Assembly: GCF_001592205.1 (NCBI RefSeq)
Contig: NZ_BCWM01000016.1
Span: 1-64,000 of the forward strand
DNA from: Brevundimonas vesicularis NBRC 12165
GTDB lineage: Bacteria; Pseudomonadota; Alphaproteobacteria; Caulobacterales; Caulobacteraceae
DNA length: 64,000 nt
Direction of reading: 5' to 3'
In this document: positions 29,904 to 40,050 of the stretch, piece after piece
Numbering within the stretch: position 1 is the stretch's first letter
Layout of the letters: every line of letters starts with the position of its first letter
The notes under the pieces: model-generated
What the model was told of the DNA's origin: nothing
The model's input: the letters and a program-made list of their open reading frames with translations, nothing else
Database searches by the model: none
Made by a program: the position numbers and the translations under genes

Positions 29904-31957
29904 GCGATATAGGGCCGCGCGCCGGCCGCCGAACCGCGCGAGATGTCGGCCGAAGGCGTCAGCGGCGCCGTGCCGCCGTTCAGGCGCGCCTTGTAGACCG
30001 CCATGTTTTCCATCACCCGCATCATATAGTTGCGCGTCTCGGTGAAGGGCGCGCACTCGATGAAGTCGATGGTCTTGATCGCATCGCCGCGCGGGTCGCC
30101 GCAACGGGCGATCCACTGGCTGGGGCGTGCCGGTCCGGCGTTGTAGCCGACCGTCGCCAGCAGCATGGAGCCGTTGTTCGCGGCCATCAGCTCGCCCAGG
30201 TGATAGCTGCCCAGGGTCATGTTGTAGTCGGGATCCCACAACTGCTCGGCGGAATAGCTCATGCCCAGACGGCGGGCGACGCCGGAGGCGGTGGACGGCA
30301 GGAACTGCATCATGCCGCGCGCGTCGGCGCCGGAGCGGGCGCGGGGATCGAAGCTGGATTCCTGGCGCGTGATCGCCTGGGTGAACTCAAGCGGCGCGGC
30401 GCCGGCGACCTGGGGCGGGACGCGGACAGGATACATCCGCTCGGGCATGACGAAGCCCCGCTGGCTGGCGGCGCGCCCCACCATCATGGCGGTGAAGCCC
30501 TCGCCATAGCCGCGCGACAGGTCCATCAGCAGGGCCAGGTCGTTGATGGTCGGCAGGTCGTTGTCCAGCTGATAGGCGAAGACGCGCAGCAGGCTCATCT
30601 CACCGGTCTCGCCCAAAATGCGCGTGGCGCGGACGATCTCATTGCCTTCGAAGCGGGCGATGTCCGCTTGGGACGGCACAGGCTCGACCGGCAGCTGAAG
30701 CGTGGTCATCCCCGCCTTCTCGGCCGCCAGCTGACCGTAGAAGGTCTGCCAATGCTGGGCGCCGTTGCGATAGTAGGCAAGGGCGGCGTCGCGTTCGCCG
30801 CGCGCCTCGGCGGCGCGACCCAACCAGTAGAAGGCGCGGCCTTGAGTGATCGGCGTGGACGAGGCGGTGCGCAGGGCTTCGAAATGGCGGGCAGCGACTT
30901 CGGGCTGGTTCAGCTTGGTCAAGGCGACCCAACCGGCGAAGAACTCGGCGTCCACCATCCGGTCGCCCGAGGTGAAGCCGTGGCCGTTCATGGCGTCATA
31001 GGCCGCGCGCCAGTTGCCCTGTTGCAGGGCGTCGAGGAAGTAGTTGCGGCGCTCGCTCCACAGGGTGTTGTCGCCGGTCGTGTGGCCCGGCGCCGGCGGA
31101 AGATTGGCCAGCAGCGCAAAGCCTTCGGATTGCCGGTTTTGCGATCGCAGCAGGCGAACGCGCTCCAGCACGACCGCCGGATCGGCGGCCTGGGCCGGCG
31201 TCAGATTGGCGATGACGGCGTCGGGGCTGTAGGCCGAACGAAGGGTCATCACCGTGTTGGCTATGGCGGCGCGATCGGGCGAGACCAGATTGATCATGCT
31301 GCGCGTCGCCGGCCCGTGCGGACCGAGCAGAAGCATATTCAGCCGGGCCTCGTGATCGGCGGGCGTCAGCCAGGAACCCCATTGGCCGAGGATACGCGAC
31401 TGCGGCGCGTCGTCGAACGAGCGGGTGCGCCACCAGTCGCGGACGAGGGCGCGGGCCTCATCCTGGCGGCCGCGCTGCTGCAGCGCGGAGGCGTAGGCGA
31501 TGGCCCCCTCGACGGTCGTCGGCTTTCCGTCAGACATTAGGGCCAAGGCGGCGTCCGCGCCCATGCCGGAGCGGTCCAGCACCTTTTCGGCGGCGGAGCG
31601 TCGCGATTCGCCGCGCGGCCATCCCGCCAGATCGGACTGACCGCGCGCGAGGTCCGAGTAGGACAGCTGCTCGCCCGAGGTGTCGATCAGTGCCCATTCG
31701 ACCAGTTTGCGAGCCGAGGCGTCCCTGATCTGCGACATGGCGGACTGGGCGCCGAACACATCGCGCGCACGAGCCGCCGCCAGCCCCTGACGAAACAGCG
31801 CCGTGTCCTGATCGTTCAGCACGCGGCCCTGATAGGTCGCCGAATAGCCGGGCACGGACGAGGACGCCGAGGCATAGGGCACAGGCTGGGTGGGTAGGAC
31901 GTCCTGCGGGTTCGGCGCAAGGACGGCGAGGGCCGCCGCCAGACTGGTCGCGATCAT
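29897..31957 (-). CDS. slt: Soluble lytic transglycosylase (Slt70 type)
   Basis: A 686-residue exported enzyme that cleaves peptidoglycan glycan strands with formation of 1,6-anhydroMurNAc. The signal follows the second Met (31957, preceded by AGGACAG); the ATG at 31975 is the alternative. A long alpha-helical superhelix (about residues 50-480) precedes the SLT catalytic domain: TRQESSFDPRARSGADARGM with the catalytic Glu, then MQFLPSTASGVARRLG and NMTLGSYHLGELMAANNGS, and TVGYNAGPAR. A single gene, divergent from dapA. Confidence 0.88.
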   Translation of the reverse strand: MIATSLAAALAVLAPNPQDVLPTQPVPYASASSSVPGYSATYQGRVLNDQDTALFRQGLAAARARDVFGAQSAMSQIRDASARKLVEWALIDTSGEQLSYSDLARGQSDLAGWPRGESRRSAAEKVLDRSGMGADAALALMSDGKPTTVEGAIAYASALQQRGRQDEARALVRDWWRTRSFDDAPQSRILGQWGSWLTPADHEARLNMLLLGPHGPATRSMINLVSPDRAAIANTVMTLRSAYSPDAVIANLTPAQAADPAVVLERVRLLRSQNRQSEGFALLANLPPAPGHTTGDNTLWSERRNYFLDALQQGNWRAAYDAMNGHGFTSGDRMVDAEFFAGWVALTKLNQPEVAARHFEALRTASSTPITQGRAFYWLGRAAEARGERDAALAYYRNGAQHWQTFYGQLAAEKAGMTTLQLPVEPVPSQADIARFEGNEIVRATRILGETGEMSLLRVFAYQLDNDLPTINDLALLMDLSRGYGEGFTAMMVGRAASQRGFVMPERMYPVRVPPQVAGAAPLEFTQAITRQESSFDPRARSGADARGMMQFLPSTASGVARRLGMSYSAEQLWDPDYNMTLGSYHLGELMAANNGSMLLATVGYNAGPARPSQWIARCGDPRGDAIKTIDFIECAPFTETRNYMMRVMENMAVYKARLNGGTAPLTPSADISRGSAAGARPYIAY

Positions 31958-32082
31958 GATCTGTCCTGTTCCCATTCAATCCCGGTTGCGGCGGAGCCGC
32001 TGGCGACCTAACGTCCCGCGCTCATTGCAAAGGCGATGAACATCCGTCCATCGTCACTCCCCACGCAGGCCAGCTTAGTCTC

Positions 32083-32967
32083 ATGAACGCCCCCTTGTTC
32101 AAGGGCGTGATCACCGCCCTGATCACACCACTTCGTGACGGAAACGTGGACGAAGCCGCATTCGCCAAACTGCTTGAGCGTCAGATCGCCGCAGGGGTTC
32201 ACGGCGTCGTCCCGATGGGCACGACGGGCGAGGGCGCCAGCATGGACCTGGATGAGCACAAGCACGTCATCGAGCTGTGCGTGCGTCTGACGGCCGGGCG
32301 CGTCGCCGTCATCGCCGGCACCGGATCGCCCTATACCAAGGAAGCCATCGACCTGACCCGCCACGCCAAGACGGTGGGCGCGGATGGGGCGCTGATCGTG
32401 ACGCCCTATTATATTCGCCCGTCGCAAGCGGGCATGGCGGCCCATTTCGAAGCGGTGGCCGACGCCGTGCAGCTTCCGATCCTGCTTTACAATGTGCCGG
32501 GCCGGACGGGAGCCGATCTGTCCAATGAGACAGTGGCGCGGCTGGCGGCCCACCCCAACATCGTCGGCATCAAGGACGCCACGGGCGACATGAGCCGCGT
32601 CAGCTGGATGCGCGCGAACATTGATGGCCAGTTCGACCTGATCTCGGGGGACGACCCCAGCTATCTCGGCTACCACGCCCATGGCGGCGTCGGCCTGATC
32701 TCGGTGGCGTCCAATGTCGCGCCCGAGGCCATGGTCGCCTTGCACAATGCGATGACTGCCGGAGATTATGCCACAGCACGGGATTGGCAGGACCGACTGA
32801 TCAGTCTTTGCAAGGCGCTGTTCCTGGACAACTCGCCCGCGCCGACGAAATACGCCCTGGCCAAGCTTGGCTTGTGCAACGAGGAGGCGCGCCTGCCGCT
32901 GTCGCCGACCTCCGATGCGGTCAAACCTTTCATCGACCGCGCCATGGCGGCGGCGGGCGTCATCTGA
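32083..32967 (+). CDS. dapA: 4-hydroxy-tetrahydrodipicolinate synthase
   Basis: A 294-residue aldolase that condenses pyruvate with aspartate semialdehyde, the first step of the lysine/diaminopimelate branch, in the cytoplasm. It shows [20 protein letters not shown] (TTGE substrate motif), the Tyr in TPYYIRPSQ that completes the proton relay, and the Schiff-base Lys in [14 protein letters not shown]. Length is standard (about 292). Its stop overlaps the smpB start (TGATG), so both are probably on one mRNA. Confidence 0.95.
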   Translation: MNAPLFKGVITALITPLRDGNVDEAAFAKLLERQIAAGVHGVVPMGTTGEGASMDLDEHKHVIELCVRLTAGRVAVIAGTGSPYTKEAIDLTRHAKTVGADGALIVTPYYIRPSQAGMAAHFEAVADAVQLPILLYNVPGRTGADLSNETVARLAAHPNIVGIKDATGDMSRVSWMRANIDGQFDLISGDDPSYLGYHAHGGVGLISVASNVAPEAMVALHNAMTAGDYATARDWQDRLISLCKALFLDNSPAPTKYALAKLGLCNEEARLPLSPTSDAVKPFIDRAMAAAGVI

Positions 32968-33440
32968 TGGCGCCCAAGCCGCAATCGAAATCCAAGGTCA
33001 TAGCCGAAAATCGCCGCGCGCGGTTCGACTATTTCCTGGAAGACAATATCGAGGCCGGGATCCAGCTGCTGGGCACCGAGATCAAGGCGCTGCGCGACGG
33101 CCGGGCCAATATCGCCGAAAGCTATGCGGCGGTGGAGGGGCGCGAGATCGTGCTGATCAACGCCGATATCCCGCCGTACAAACAGGCAAACCGCTTCAAC
33201 CACGAGCCGCGCCGACCGCGTAAGCTGCTGCTGCACAGAAAGCAGATCGACAAGCTGATGGGGGCGGTCCAGCGCGACGGTCAGACCATCATTCCGCTGA
33301 AGCTCTACCTGAACGATGCAGGCAAGGCGAAGCTGGAGATCGCGCTGGCCAAGGGCAAGAAGCTGCACGACAAGCGCGAGGCTTCGGCCGAACGCAACTG
33401 GCAGCGCGACAAGGCCCGCCTGATGCGTGACAAGGGCTGA
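32967..33440 (+). CDS. smpB: SsrA-binding protein SmpB
   Basis: A 157-residue RNA-binding protein that loads tmRNA onto stalled ribosomes. The family core [36 protein letters not shown] and [20 protein letters not shown] is complete. The basic C-terminal tail ends in [20 protein letters not shown], as required for the ribosomal decoding site. dapA-smpB adjacency is common in alphaproteobacteria. No tmRNA gene was found in the window. Confidence 0.95.
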   Translation: MAPKPQSKSKVIAENRRARFDYFLEDNIEAGIQLLGTEIKALRDGRANIAESYAAVEGREIVLINADIPPYKQANRFNHEPRRPRKLLLHRKQIDKLMGAVQRDGQTIIPLKLYLNDAGKAKLEIALAKGKKLHDKREASAERNWQRDKARLMRDKG

Positions 33441-33443
33441 GGT

Positions 33444-34082
33444 TCAGGCCTCGATCAGGGTTCGGGCGCGCGCGAAGATGTCCTCGAACATCTGCGGCGT
33501 CAGGCGACCGGTGTTCGTGTTCAACCGGGAGCAGTGATAGCTGTTCAGAATGACGTAGCCGCCGGCTTCGCCCTGCGCCCCGTGGCCCGCCGGCATCGCT
33601 GACGCAGGCCGCCCGAAGGCTTTCAGGATATTGCGGCGCGAGACGTCGCCCAGGGTCACGATCACCTTCAGGTTGGGCAGCAGTTTGAGCCGGTCGATCA
33701 GGAAGGGACGGCAGGTCGTTTCCTCGATCGGCAGAGGCTTGTTCCCGGGCGGGGCGCATCGGACCGCATTGGTGATCATGCAGTCCGTCAGCGTCAGGTC
33801 ATCGTCGCCGTTGGGATCGTAATGGCCTTGCGCAAAGCCGGCCTTCTTCAGGGTGTCGTACAGCAGCCAGCCGGCGTGATCGCCGGTGAAGGGACGTCCC
33901 GTCCGGTTCGCGCCGGTCCGGCCGGGCGCAAGGCCGGCGATCAGCAGACGCGCGTTCGGATCGCCGAACGAGGCGGCCGGCCCGTTCCACCAGTCTGGAT
34001 TCTGGCGCGCATTCTCCTGACGATAGGCGACGAGGCGAGGACATAGGGGGCAGTCGCGGGGCGGTTCGGGCGTAACTGTCAT
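33444..34082 (-). CDS. Uracil-DNA glycosylase, family 5 (UDGb-type)
   Basis: A 212-residue DNA-repair enzyme that removes uracil and other deaminated bases. The active-site loop reads LAPGRTGANRTGRPFTGDHA and the second motif NSYHCSRLNTNTGRLTPQM; these match family 5 (UDGb), which lacks the catalytic Asp/Asn of classical Ung. N-terminal Cys in DCPLCPRL and later Cys (VRCAPPG, TTCRPF) fit the iron-sulfur cluster of the family. Its start overlaps the NYN gene stop (ATGA). Convergent with smpB, 3 bases apart. Confidence 0.88.
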   Translation of the reverse strand: MTVTPEPPRDCPLCPRLVAYRQENARQNPDWWNGPAASFGDPNARLLIAGLAPGRTGANRTGRPFTGDHAGWLLYDTLKKAGFAQGHYDPNGDDDLTLTDCMITNAVRCAPPGNKPLPIEETTCRPFLIDRLKLLPNLKVIVTLGDVSRRNILKAFGRPASAMPAGHGAQGEAGGYVILNSYHCSRLNTNTGRLTPQMFEDIFARARTLIEA

Positions 34083-34615
34083 TGGGCGGCCTTCGGGCGG
34101 CCGAAGTCGGCCATCAGATCGTTCAAGTCCAGGAAGGCGTCGGCCTGACGACGCAGCTCGTCGGCGATATGCGGCGGCTGGGTCTTCTGGGTCGAGATGA
34201 CCGTGACCCGCACGCCCCTGGCCTGGATCGCCTGAACCACCCGCCGGAAGTCGCCATCGCCGGAGAACAGCACCGCATGGTCGATGTGCGGAGCCAGCTC
34301 CAGCATGTCCACCGCGATCTCGATGTCCATATTGCCCTTGATCCGGCTGTGGCCGCTATTGTCCGTGAACCGCTTCACCGGCTTGGTGACGACCGAAAAG
34401 CCGTTGTAGTCGAGCCAGTCCACCAGCGGCTTCACCGGCGAGAATTCTTCGCCCTCGACCACGGCCGTATAGTAGTATGCACGCGTCAGGATGGACCTCT
34501 CGCGGAACCAGTCCAGCATCCGCCGGAAATCCATGTCGTGCTGCAAGGCTCGGGCTGCGGAGTAGAGGTTGGAGCCATCGATAAAGATCGCCAGCCGGTC
34601 GTTGGGATGAAACAT
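34079..34615 (-). CDS. NYN-domain protein (LabA/DUF88 family)
   Basis: A 178-residue PIN-like nuclease-fold protein. The conserved acidic residues appear in LAIFIDGSNLYSAARA, NMDIEIAVDML and AVLFSGDGDFRRVVQAI, the pattern of LabA/DUF88 proteins thought to cut RNA. The frame is open for 116 codons upstream, but that part is antisense to folK; MFHPNDRLAIF is the natural start. Its ATG and the folK ATG overlap on opposite strands (CATG). Translationally coupled to the UDG gene. Confidence 0.85.
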   Translation of the reverse strand: MFHPNDRLAIFIDGSNLYSAARALQHDMDFRRMLDWFRERSILTRAYYYTAVVEGEEFSPVKPLVDWLDYNGFSVVTKPVKRFTDNSGHSRIKGNMDIEIAVDMLELAPHIDHAVLFSGDGDFRRVVQAIQARGVRVTVISTQKTQPPHIADELRRQADAFLDLNDLMADFGRPKAAQ

Positions 34616-35177
34616 GGTCGAAGCCGTCGAAAAAGATGAAAAATCGGATCGCGCGGTCGCCGTCGGAATCGATGACGGGTTCGACCTGAATGATGCAGTC
34701 ATCGTGGCCCTGGGCTGCAATGACAAGGGGGCATGGTCGTCCTGCACCGAAGCGCTGGAGGCGGCGCTCGCGCGTTTTCGCAGCGAAGGGATTGATGTCG
34801 TCGCACGCTCGTCGTGGTGGTCGTCAATGGCGTGGCCCGATCCGCACGATCCAGCCTTTGTGAATGGCGTGGTCATCGTCCGCACCGACCATGATCCGCA
34901 TTCGCTGATGGCGGCGCTTGGCCGGATCGAGGACGCGTTCGGCCGCGAGCGGTCGGTTCGCAATGCGCCGCGGACGCTGGATCTGGACCTGATCGCCTAC
35001 GGACGACTGAGCGGTGACATGGAAGGGCTGATCCTGCCCCATCCTCGCGCGGCCGAGCGGCGGTTTGTCATGGGGCCCATCGCCGAGATCGCGCCGAGTT
35101 GGGTGCATCCGCATGGCGGCGCCGCGAGCGATCTGGCCGCTTCCGCCACCGTTGGCGCCGACGCCCGCCCGACCTGA
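34614..35177 (+). CDS. folK: 2-amino-4-hydroxy-6-hydroxymethyldihydropteridine pyrophosphokinase
   Basis: A 187-residue HPPK that adds pyrophosphate to the pterin in folate synthesis. The family core begins VIVALGCNDKGAWSSCTEAL and continues to the signature RSVRNAPRTLDLDLIAYGR, then PHPRAAERRFVMGPIAEIAP. The first 28 residues from ATG 34614 are not family-like and only GGGA precedes it, so the true start may be a downstream GTG near 34701. The ATG overlaps the divergent NYN start. It is followed 84 bases later by rpoZ. Confidence 0.88.
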   Translation: MVEAVEKDEKSDRAVAVGIDDGFDLNDAVIVALGCNDKGAWSSCTEALEAALARFRSEGIDVVARSSWWSSMAWPDPHDPAFVNGVVIVRTDHDPHSLMAALGRIEDAFGRERSVRNAPRTLDLDLIAYGRLSGDMEGLILPHPRAAERRFVMGPIAEIAPSWVHPHGGAASDLAASATVGADARPT

Positions 35178-35261
35178 CGCCCAACTTCCGCCCCTGTGGC
35201 GTTGCAAAAAGCCGTCCTCATCTGTATTTGACGCGGTTCTCCCCCGCGTTCGAGGAATTTC

Positions 35262-35621
35262 ATGGCCCGCGTCACCGTCGAAGACTGCATCGAGAAGGTT
35301 CCGAACCGCTTTGGTCTGGTGCTGATGGCTGGCCACCGCGCCCGCAGCATCGCCAATGGCGCCGCCCTGACGATCGACCGCGACAACGACAAGAACCCTG
35401 ACGTCGCCTTGCGCGAAATCGCCGACGACACCGTCGTGCCGGACGAACTGCGCGAAACCATCATCACCACGCTGCAACGCGTCGACGAGCGGACGGAAGC
35501 CGAGGACGAGGCGGAAACGGTCGCCCTGCTGGCCTCGCCGCAGCACATGAACATGGCCGAGGCGGAACTGATCCGCGCCCTGCAAAGCGACCGCGACGGC
35601 GGTCAGGAGGAGCGGTACTGA
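35262..35621 (+). CDS. rpoZ: RNA polymerase omega subunit
   Basis: A 119-residue subunit that stabilises beta' and contributes to the ppGpp site. The family sequence [33 protein letters not shown] and [14 protein letters not shown] is complete; the C-terminal acidic tail is Ala/Glu-rich. RBS GAGGA before ATG. It directly precedes rel, as in many proteobacteria, and its TGA overlaps the presumed CTG start of rel. The coupling links omega and the alarmone enzyme. Confidence 0.95.
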   Translation: MARVTVEDCIEKVPNRFGLVLMAGHRARSIANGAALTIDRDNDKNPDVALREIADDTVVPDELRETIITTLQRVDERTEAEDEAETVALLASPQHMNMAEAELIRALQSDRDGGQEERY

Positions 35622-37915
35622 CGCCCGAGGGAGCCCCTGGCGTCACTATCCTGCCGGCGCGGACCGAGACGGTTCCGCCGGCGCCCCAAGCTGCAAACAA
35701 AAATGACCCTCAGACGGCGCTCGTCGATCCGGCGCCGCAGCCCAAGCGCGCGCCGATCCTGCGCCAGTTCGAGCTGATCGAGGCCGTCAAGGCCTACGAC
35801 CCTACCGCCGACGAAGCGCTTCTGAACCGCGCCTACGTCTATGCGATGAAAATGCACGGGTCGCAGTTGCGAGCCTCTGGTGATCCCTATTTCGCCCACC
35901 CGATCCAGGTCGCGGGGATCCTGACCGACTATAAGCTCGACACCGCCACCATCGTCACCGCCCTGTTGCATGACGTAGTCGAGGACACTTCCGCGACGCG
36001 TGACGACATCGCCGGCATGTTCGGTGAAGAGGTCGCGGTCCTGGTCGAGGGCGTGACCAAGCTGTCGCGGCTGGAGCTTCAGGCTGAACACACGCGCCAG
36101 GCCGAGAACCTGCGCAAGTTCATCCTGGCCATCAGCCGGGACGTGCGGGTGCTGCTGGTCAAGCTGGCCGACCGCTTGCACAACATGCGCACGCTCCAGT
36201 TCGTGAAGCCGGAGAAGCGCGAGCGGATCAGCCGCGAGACGCTGGAAGTCTATGCGCCCCTGGGCCGGTCGATCGGCATCCACTCGATCGCGTCCGAGCT
36301 GGAAGAGCTGGCTTTCACCCATCTGAATCCAACGGCCAAGACCGCCATCGAGCGGCGGCTGGAGGCGTTGAAGCTGGAGCACGGTCGCGCCATCGACGGG
36401 GTGGCGAGCGAGGTCGAGCGCGTCCTGTCCGAGGCGGGCCTGAAGGCCAATGTCTATGGCCGGCAGAAGACGCCCTATTCGATCTGGCGCAAACTTCAGC
36501 GCAAGTCGGTCGGCTTTTCGTCCCTGTCGGACATTTACGGCTTCCGCGTCATCGTCGAGGCGGAGGACGACTGCTATCGCGCGCTGGGTGTGATCCACCG
36601 CGAATGGCCGATGGTGCCCGAGCGGTTCAAGGATTTCATCTCAACGCCTAAGTCGAACAACTATCGCTCGTTGCACACGACCGTCGTCGGCCCCCGGGGT
36701 CTGCGCATCGAGATGCAGATCCGCACCGAGGACATGGACCGGATCGCCGAGGACGGGGTCGCCGCCCACTGGCGTTACAAGAACCATTCCTACGGCTTCG
36801 ACCGCGAGGCGATGGAACAGGGCGGCGGGCGTGACCCGCTTCAGAACCTGCGACACTTGGTTCAGGTGATCGAGCACGGCGAGGGCGGCGAGGACTGGGT
36901 CGAGCACGCCAAGCTGGAAATGTATCTGGACCAGGTTTTCGTCTTCACGCCGAAGGGGCAACTGGTCACCCTGCCGCGCGGGGGAATGCCTCTGGACTTC
37001 GCCTATGCCGTCCACACCGAGGTCGGCGACACCGCCGTCGGCGTCAAGGTCAATGGCGAGTTGAAGCCCATGCGCACGCCGCTCCAAAACGGCGACGTGG
37101 TCGAGATCATTCGGGGCTCCAAGCGGGAAGTGCCTGCCGACTGGCGCAGTCTGACGGTCACGGGCCGCGCGCGCTCCGCCATTCGCCGCCATATCCGCAC
37201 CTCCGAGCGCGAAGAGTTCATCAAGCTGGGCCGCGTCGCGCTGGATCAAACCCTGGGCCGGGTCGACAAGACCCTGACCGACGTGTCGCTGAAGCCGGTT
37301 CTGGAACTGCTGGCGGTCGCGAGTGACGACGATCTGTTCGAAGGGTTGGGTCGCGGGCGGTTATCGCCGACGACGGCGGCCGAAATCCTGTTCCCCGCGC
37401 TGAAGGGGCGGCTGAAGGCCGGGCCCGAGAAGCAGCGCATCGAGGGCGAGAAGGCGCGGCTGTTCGTGCGCGGCGGCGGGCTGACGCCCGGCGTGTCGGT
37501 TCATTTCGGTCAGTGCTGCACGCCCGTTCCGGGCGACCGGATCGTCGGCATTCTGGAGCCGGAATCCGGCCTGACCGTCCACACCATCGATTGCCAGACC
37601 CTGGCCGCCTTCGCCGATGACGATTCGGTCTGGCATGACCTGCAATGGACGCCTCAGGCCGAAACGGACGCGGTCGCCGCCGCCCGGATTCGCGCGACGA
37701 TCCGCAATGCGCCGGGCGTTCTGGGTCAGGTCACGACCCTGATCGGCGAGGCTGGCGGCAACATCATCAATCTGTCGATGGCGCACCGTCAGCAGGACTT
37801 CTTCGACGTGGACGTGGATGTCGAGGTCGAAGACGCCAAGCATGCGACAATGATCATGGCGGCGCTGAGGGCCAATCCGTCGGTCGATTCCGTCGAGCGC
37901 GCGCGGGGCGAATGA
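35618..37915 (+). CDS. rel: Bifunctional (p)ppGpp synthetase/hydrolase, CTG start
   Basis: A Rel/SpoT enzyme of about 765 residues when read from CTG 35618, which has AGGAGG 7 bases upstream and overlaps the rpoZ stop (CTGA). No ATG/GTG/TTG exists in frame between 35540 and the ATG at 35846, and that ATG would delete the conserved helix [20 protein letters not shown] of the HD domain. The hydrolase motif [10 protein letters not shown], synthetase motifs [19 protein letters not shown] (the RxKD type of bifunctional enzymes) and [10 protein letters not shown], a TGS domain ([16 protein letters not shown]) and a C-terminal ACT domain are present. Confidence 0.9.
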   Translation: MTPEGAPGVTILPARTETVPPAPQAANKNDPQTALVDPAPQPKRAPILRQFELIEAVKAYDPTADEALLNRAYVYAMKMHGSQLRASGDPYFAHPIQVAGILTDYKLDTATIVTALLHDVVEDTSATRDDIAGMFGEEVAVLVEGVTKLSRLELQAEHTRQAENLRKFILAISRDVRVLLVKLADRLHNMRTLQFVKPEKRERISRETLEVYAPLGRSIGIHSIASELEELAFTHLNPTAKTAIERRLEALKLEHGRAIDGVASEVERVLSEAGLKANVYGRQKTPYSIWRKLQRKSVGFSSLSDIYGFRVIVEAEDDCYRALGVIHREWPMVPERFKDFISTPKSNNYRSLHTTVVGPRGLRIEMQIRTEDMDRIAEDGVAAHWRYKNHSYGFDREAMEQGGGRDPLQNLRHLVQVIEHGEGGEDWVEHAKLEMYLDQVFVFTPKGQLVTLPRGGMPLDFAYAVHTEVGDTAVGVKVNGELKPMRTPLQNGDVVEIIRGSKREVPADWRSLTVTGRARSAIRRHIRTSEREEFIKLGRVALDQTLGRVDKTLTDVSLKPVLELLAVASDDDLFEGLGRGRLSPTTAAEILFPALKGRLKAGPEKQRIEGEKARLFVRGGGLTPGVSVHFGQCCTPVPGDRIVGILEPESGLTVHTIDCQTLAAFADDDSVWHDLQWTPQAETDAVAAARIRATIRNAPGVLGQVTTLIGEAGGNIINLSMAHRQQDFFDVDVDVEVEDAKHATMIMAALRANPSVDSVERARGE

Positions 37916-38670
37916 GCGACCCGATAAAGCCGAACGCGGCGCAGATGGCCTCGCCGTCCTATCGCATGGCGGCGATGGATCAGGACTTCCTGCTGGGCGA
38001 TTCGATGCGCGGCGTGCGGTTCCTGATGGAATACGCCAAGCCTGAGGAGGCGTTGAGGGCCTGGGGCGTGCGCTCGACCCTCGTCGTCTTCGGCAGCGCG
38101 CGCGTCCGTGAAGGGCACCGTTGGTATGACGAGGCGCGCGCCTTTGGTCGACTGGCGTCCGAGCGGGGCGGAGCCTTGCGAGGTCGCGTCGGAGAACCTC
38201 GTGACAATGTCATCGCCACCGGCGGCGGCCCGGGCATCATGGAAGCGGCCAACCGCGGGGCCATGGACGCGGGCGCGCCGTCCGTCGGGTTCAACATCAC
38301 CCTGCCGCACGAGCAGGAACCGAATGCCTATTCGACGCCGGAGTTGACGTTCCGCTTCCACTATTTCGCGATGCGGAAGATGCATCTGGCGATGCGCGCC
38401 AATGCGTTGGTGGTGTTTCCCGGCGGCTTCGGCACCTTCGACGAGATGTTCGAGATGTTGACGTTGCGCCAGACGAAGAAGGCGCCGCCGGTTCCGGTCG
38501 TTCTGGTGGACAAGGCCTACTGGACCTCGGTGATCGGTTTCGACGCTCTGGTCGAACATGGAATGATCGCGGCCTCCGACCTGGACCTGATCGGTTTCGC
38601 CGAGGACGCGGAGGGCGTCTGGGCTGAACTGCTCTCGCGCGGGCTGCGGCCGAACGAAAACATCGAATGA
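37912..38670 (+). CDS. LOG-family protein (nucleotide 5'-monophosphate phosphoribohydrolase type)
   Basis: A 252-residue Rossmann-fold protein. The LOG motifs VIATGGGPGIMEAANRGA and VVFPGGFGTFDEMFEMLT (PGGxGTxxE) are intact. LOG proteins release free cytokinin bases from their 5'-monophosphates or hydrolyse purine nucleotides (as PpnN does, which binds ppGpp). Its ATG overlaps the rel stop (ATGA), so it is translated with the alarmone enzyme. A role in nucleotide salvage linked to (p)ppGpp is an attractive inference, not shown. Confidence 0.88.
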   Translation: MSDPIKPNAAQMASPSYRMAAMDQDFLLGDSMRGVRFLMEYAKPEEALRAWGVRSTLVVFGSARVREGHRWYDEARAFGRLASERGGALRGRVGEPRDNVIATGGGPGIMEAANRGAMDAGAPSVGFNITLPHEQEPNAYSTPELTFRFHYFAMRKMHLAMRANALVVFPGGFGTFDEMFEMLTLRQTKKAPPVPVVLVDKAYWTSVIGFDALVEHGMIAASDLDLIGFAEDAEGVWAELLSRGLRPNENIE

Positions 38671-38720
38671 AGCGTCGCCGCAGGGTTCATCCGCGCGCGA
38701 TCCGGGTCTAGAACCCTGTC

Positions 38721-39305
38721 ATGAACACTGAAGACGTCCTCAACGAGTTTCGCGACGCCGGCGCCCTGCGCGAAGGCCATTTCGTCCTGTCGTCGGGTCT
38801 GCACAGCCCGGTCTTCCTGCAGAAGAACTTGGTCTTCATGGATGGCGCGCGATGCGAGCGGCTGTGCAAGGCCTTGGCCGAAAAGATCGTCGCCACGGTC
38901 GGCCCGGTCGATGTCGCCATCTCGCCGGCTGTAGGCGGCATCATCCCCGGTTACGAGACGGCCAAACACCTGAAGGTCCGTTCGATGTATGTCGAGCGCG
39001 AGGGCGGGGGTTTCAAACTGCGTCGCGGCTTCTCGGTCGAGCCGGGCGAAAAGGTCGTCATGGTCGAGGATATCGTAACGACCGGGCTGTCGTCGCGCGA
39101 ATGCATCGCCGCCATCCAAGCCGCCGGGGGCGAGGTGATCGCCGCCGCCTGTATCGTCGATCGCTCGGGCGGCAAGGCGGATGTGGGCGTGCCGCTGGTC
39201 GCCCTGGCGTCGCTGGACGTGCCTGCCTACCCAGCCGACGCTCTTCCGCCTGAACTGGCCGCGCTTCCGGTGGAAGATCCCGGCAGCCGCAGATTGTCGA
39301 AGTAG
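38721..39305 (+). CDS. pyrE: Orotate phosphoribosyltransferase
   Basis: A 194-residue cytoplasmic enzyme converting orotate and PRPP to OMP in pyrimidine synthesis. The family opening [19 protein letters not shown], the central [19 protein letters not shown], and the PRPP-binding motif [20 protein letters not shown] are present. It lies 50 bases after the LOG gene; that spacer has an inverted repeat CAGGGTTC/GAACCCTG around a 20-base loop. pdxJ follows 4 bases after its stop. Confidence 0.95.
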   Translation: MNTEDVLNEFRDAGALREGHFVLSSGLHSPVFLQKNLVFMDGARCERLCKALAEKIVATVGPVDVAISPAVGGIIPGYETAKHLKVRSMYVEREGGGFKLRRGFSVEPGEKVVMVEDIVTTGLSSRECIAAIQAAGGEVIAAACIVDRSGGKADVGVPLVALASLDVPAYPADALPPELAALPVEDPGSRRLSK

Positions 39306-39309
39306 AGCC

Positions 39310-40050
39310 ATGCGAGAACGGGTCAGGCTGGGCGTCAACATCGACCATGTCGCCACAGTGCGAAATGCGCGGGGAGGGACGCACCCCGATCCGGCCCGCG
39401 CGGCCGAGGCGGCGCTGGCGGCCGGAGCAGACGGGATCACCGCGCACCTGCGCGAAGACCGCCGCCACATCACCGACGCCGATATCGACGTGCTCAGCGC
39501 CCTATGCGCCCGCGCCGGCAAGCCGCTGAACCTGGAAATGGCGGTGACAGAGGAGATGCTAGCCATCGCCCTGCGCCACCGGCCGCACGCCGCCTGTCTG
39601 GTGCCCGAGCGGCGCGAGGAGGTCACGACCGAAGGCGGTCTGGCGGTCGCCGGTCACGAAGGCCGGATCGCGCCTGTGGTCAAGGCGCTGGCGGACGCCG
39701 GCATCCGGGTCTCGCTCTTCATCGAACCGTCTGAAGCGCAAGTCGAGGCCGCCGCCGCCGTCGGCGCCCATGTGGTCGAGTTCCACACCGGCCGCTACTG
39801 CCACTTGACCGATCCGGCAGAACGGGAGGTTGAGTTCGAACGTCTCGCCGCCGCTGCTGCCCAGGCCGACATCCTGGGGCTCGAGGTCCATGCAGGCCAT
39901 GGGCTGGACTACGACACGGCTCCGCGCATGCTGGCGATCCCGGAAATCCGCGAGCTGAACATCGGCCATTTCCTGATCGGCGACTCGATCTTCATCGGGT
40001 TGGACGGGGCGATCCGCCGGATGCGGGCCGCGATGGATGCGGCCAAATGA
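39310..40050 (+). CDS. pdxJ: Pyridoxine 5'-phosphate synthase
   Basis: A 246-residue TIM-barrel enzyme that forms pyridoxine 5'-phosphate from deoxyxylulose 5-phosphate and aminoacetone phosphate. Motifs [17 protein letters not shown] (start), [26 protein letters not shown] and [17 protein letters not shown] cover the active-site strands. Conserved end [11 protein letters not shown]. It starts 4 bases after pyrE and its stop overlaps acpS (ATGA), the conserved pdxJ-acpS pair. Confidence 0.95.
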   Translation: MRERVRLGVNIDHVATVRNARGGTHPDPARAAEAALAAGADGITAHLREDRRHITDADIDVLSALCARAGKPLNLEMAVTEEMLAIALRHRPHAACLVPERREEVTTEGGLAVAGHEGRIAPVVKALADAGIRVSLFIEPSEAQVEAAAAVGAHVVEFHTGRYCHLTDPAEREVEFERLAAAAAQADILGLEVHAGHGLDYDTAPRMLAIPEIRELNIGHFLIGDSIFIGLDGAIRRMRAAMDAAK

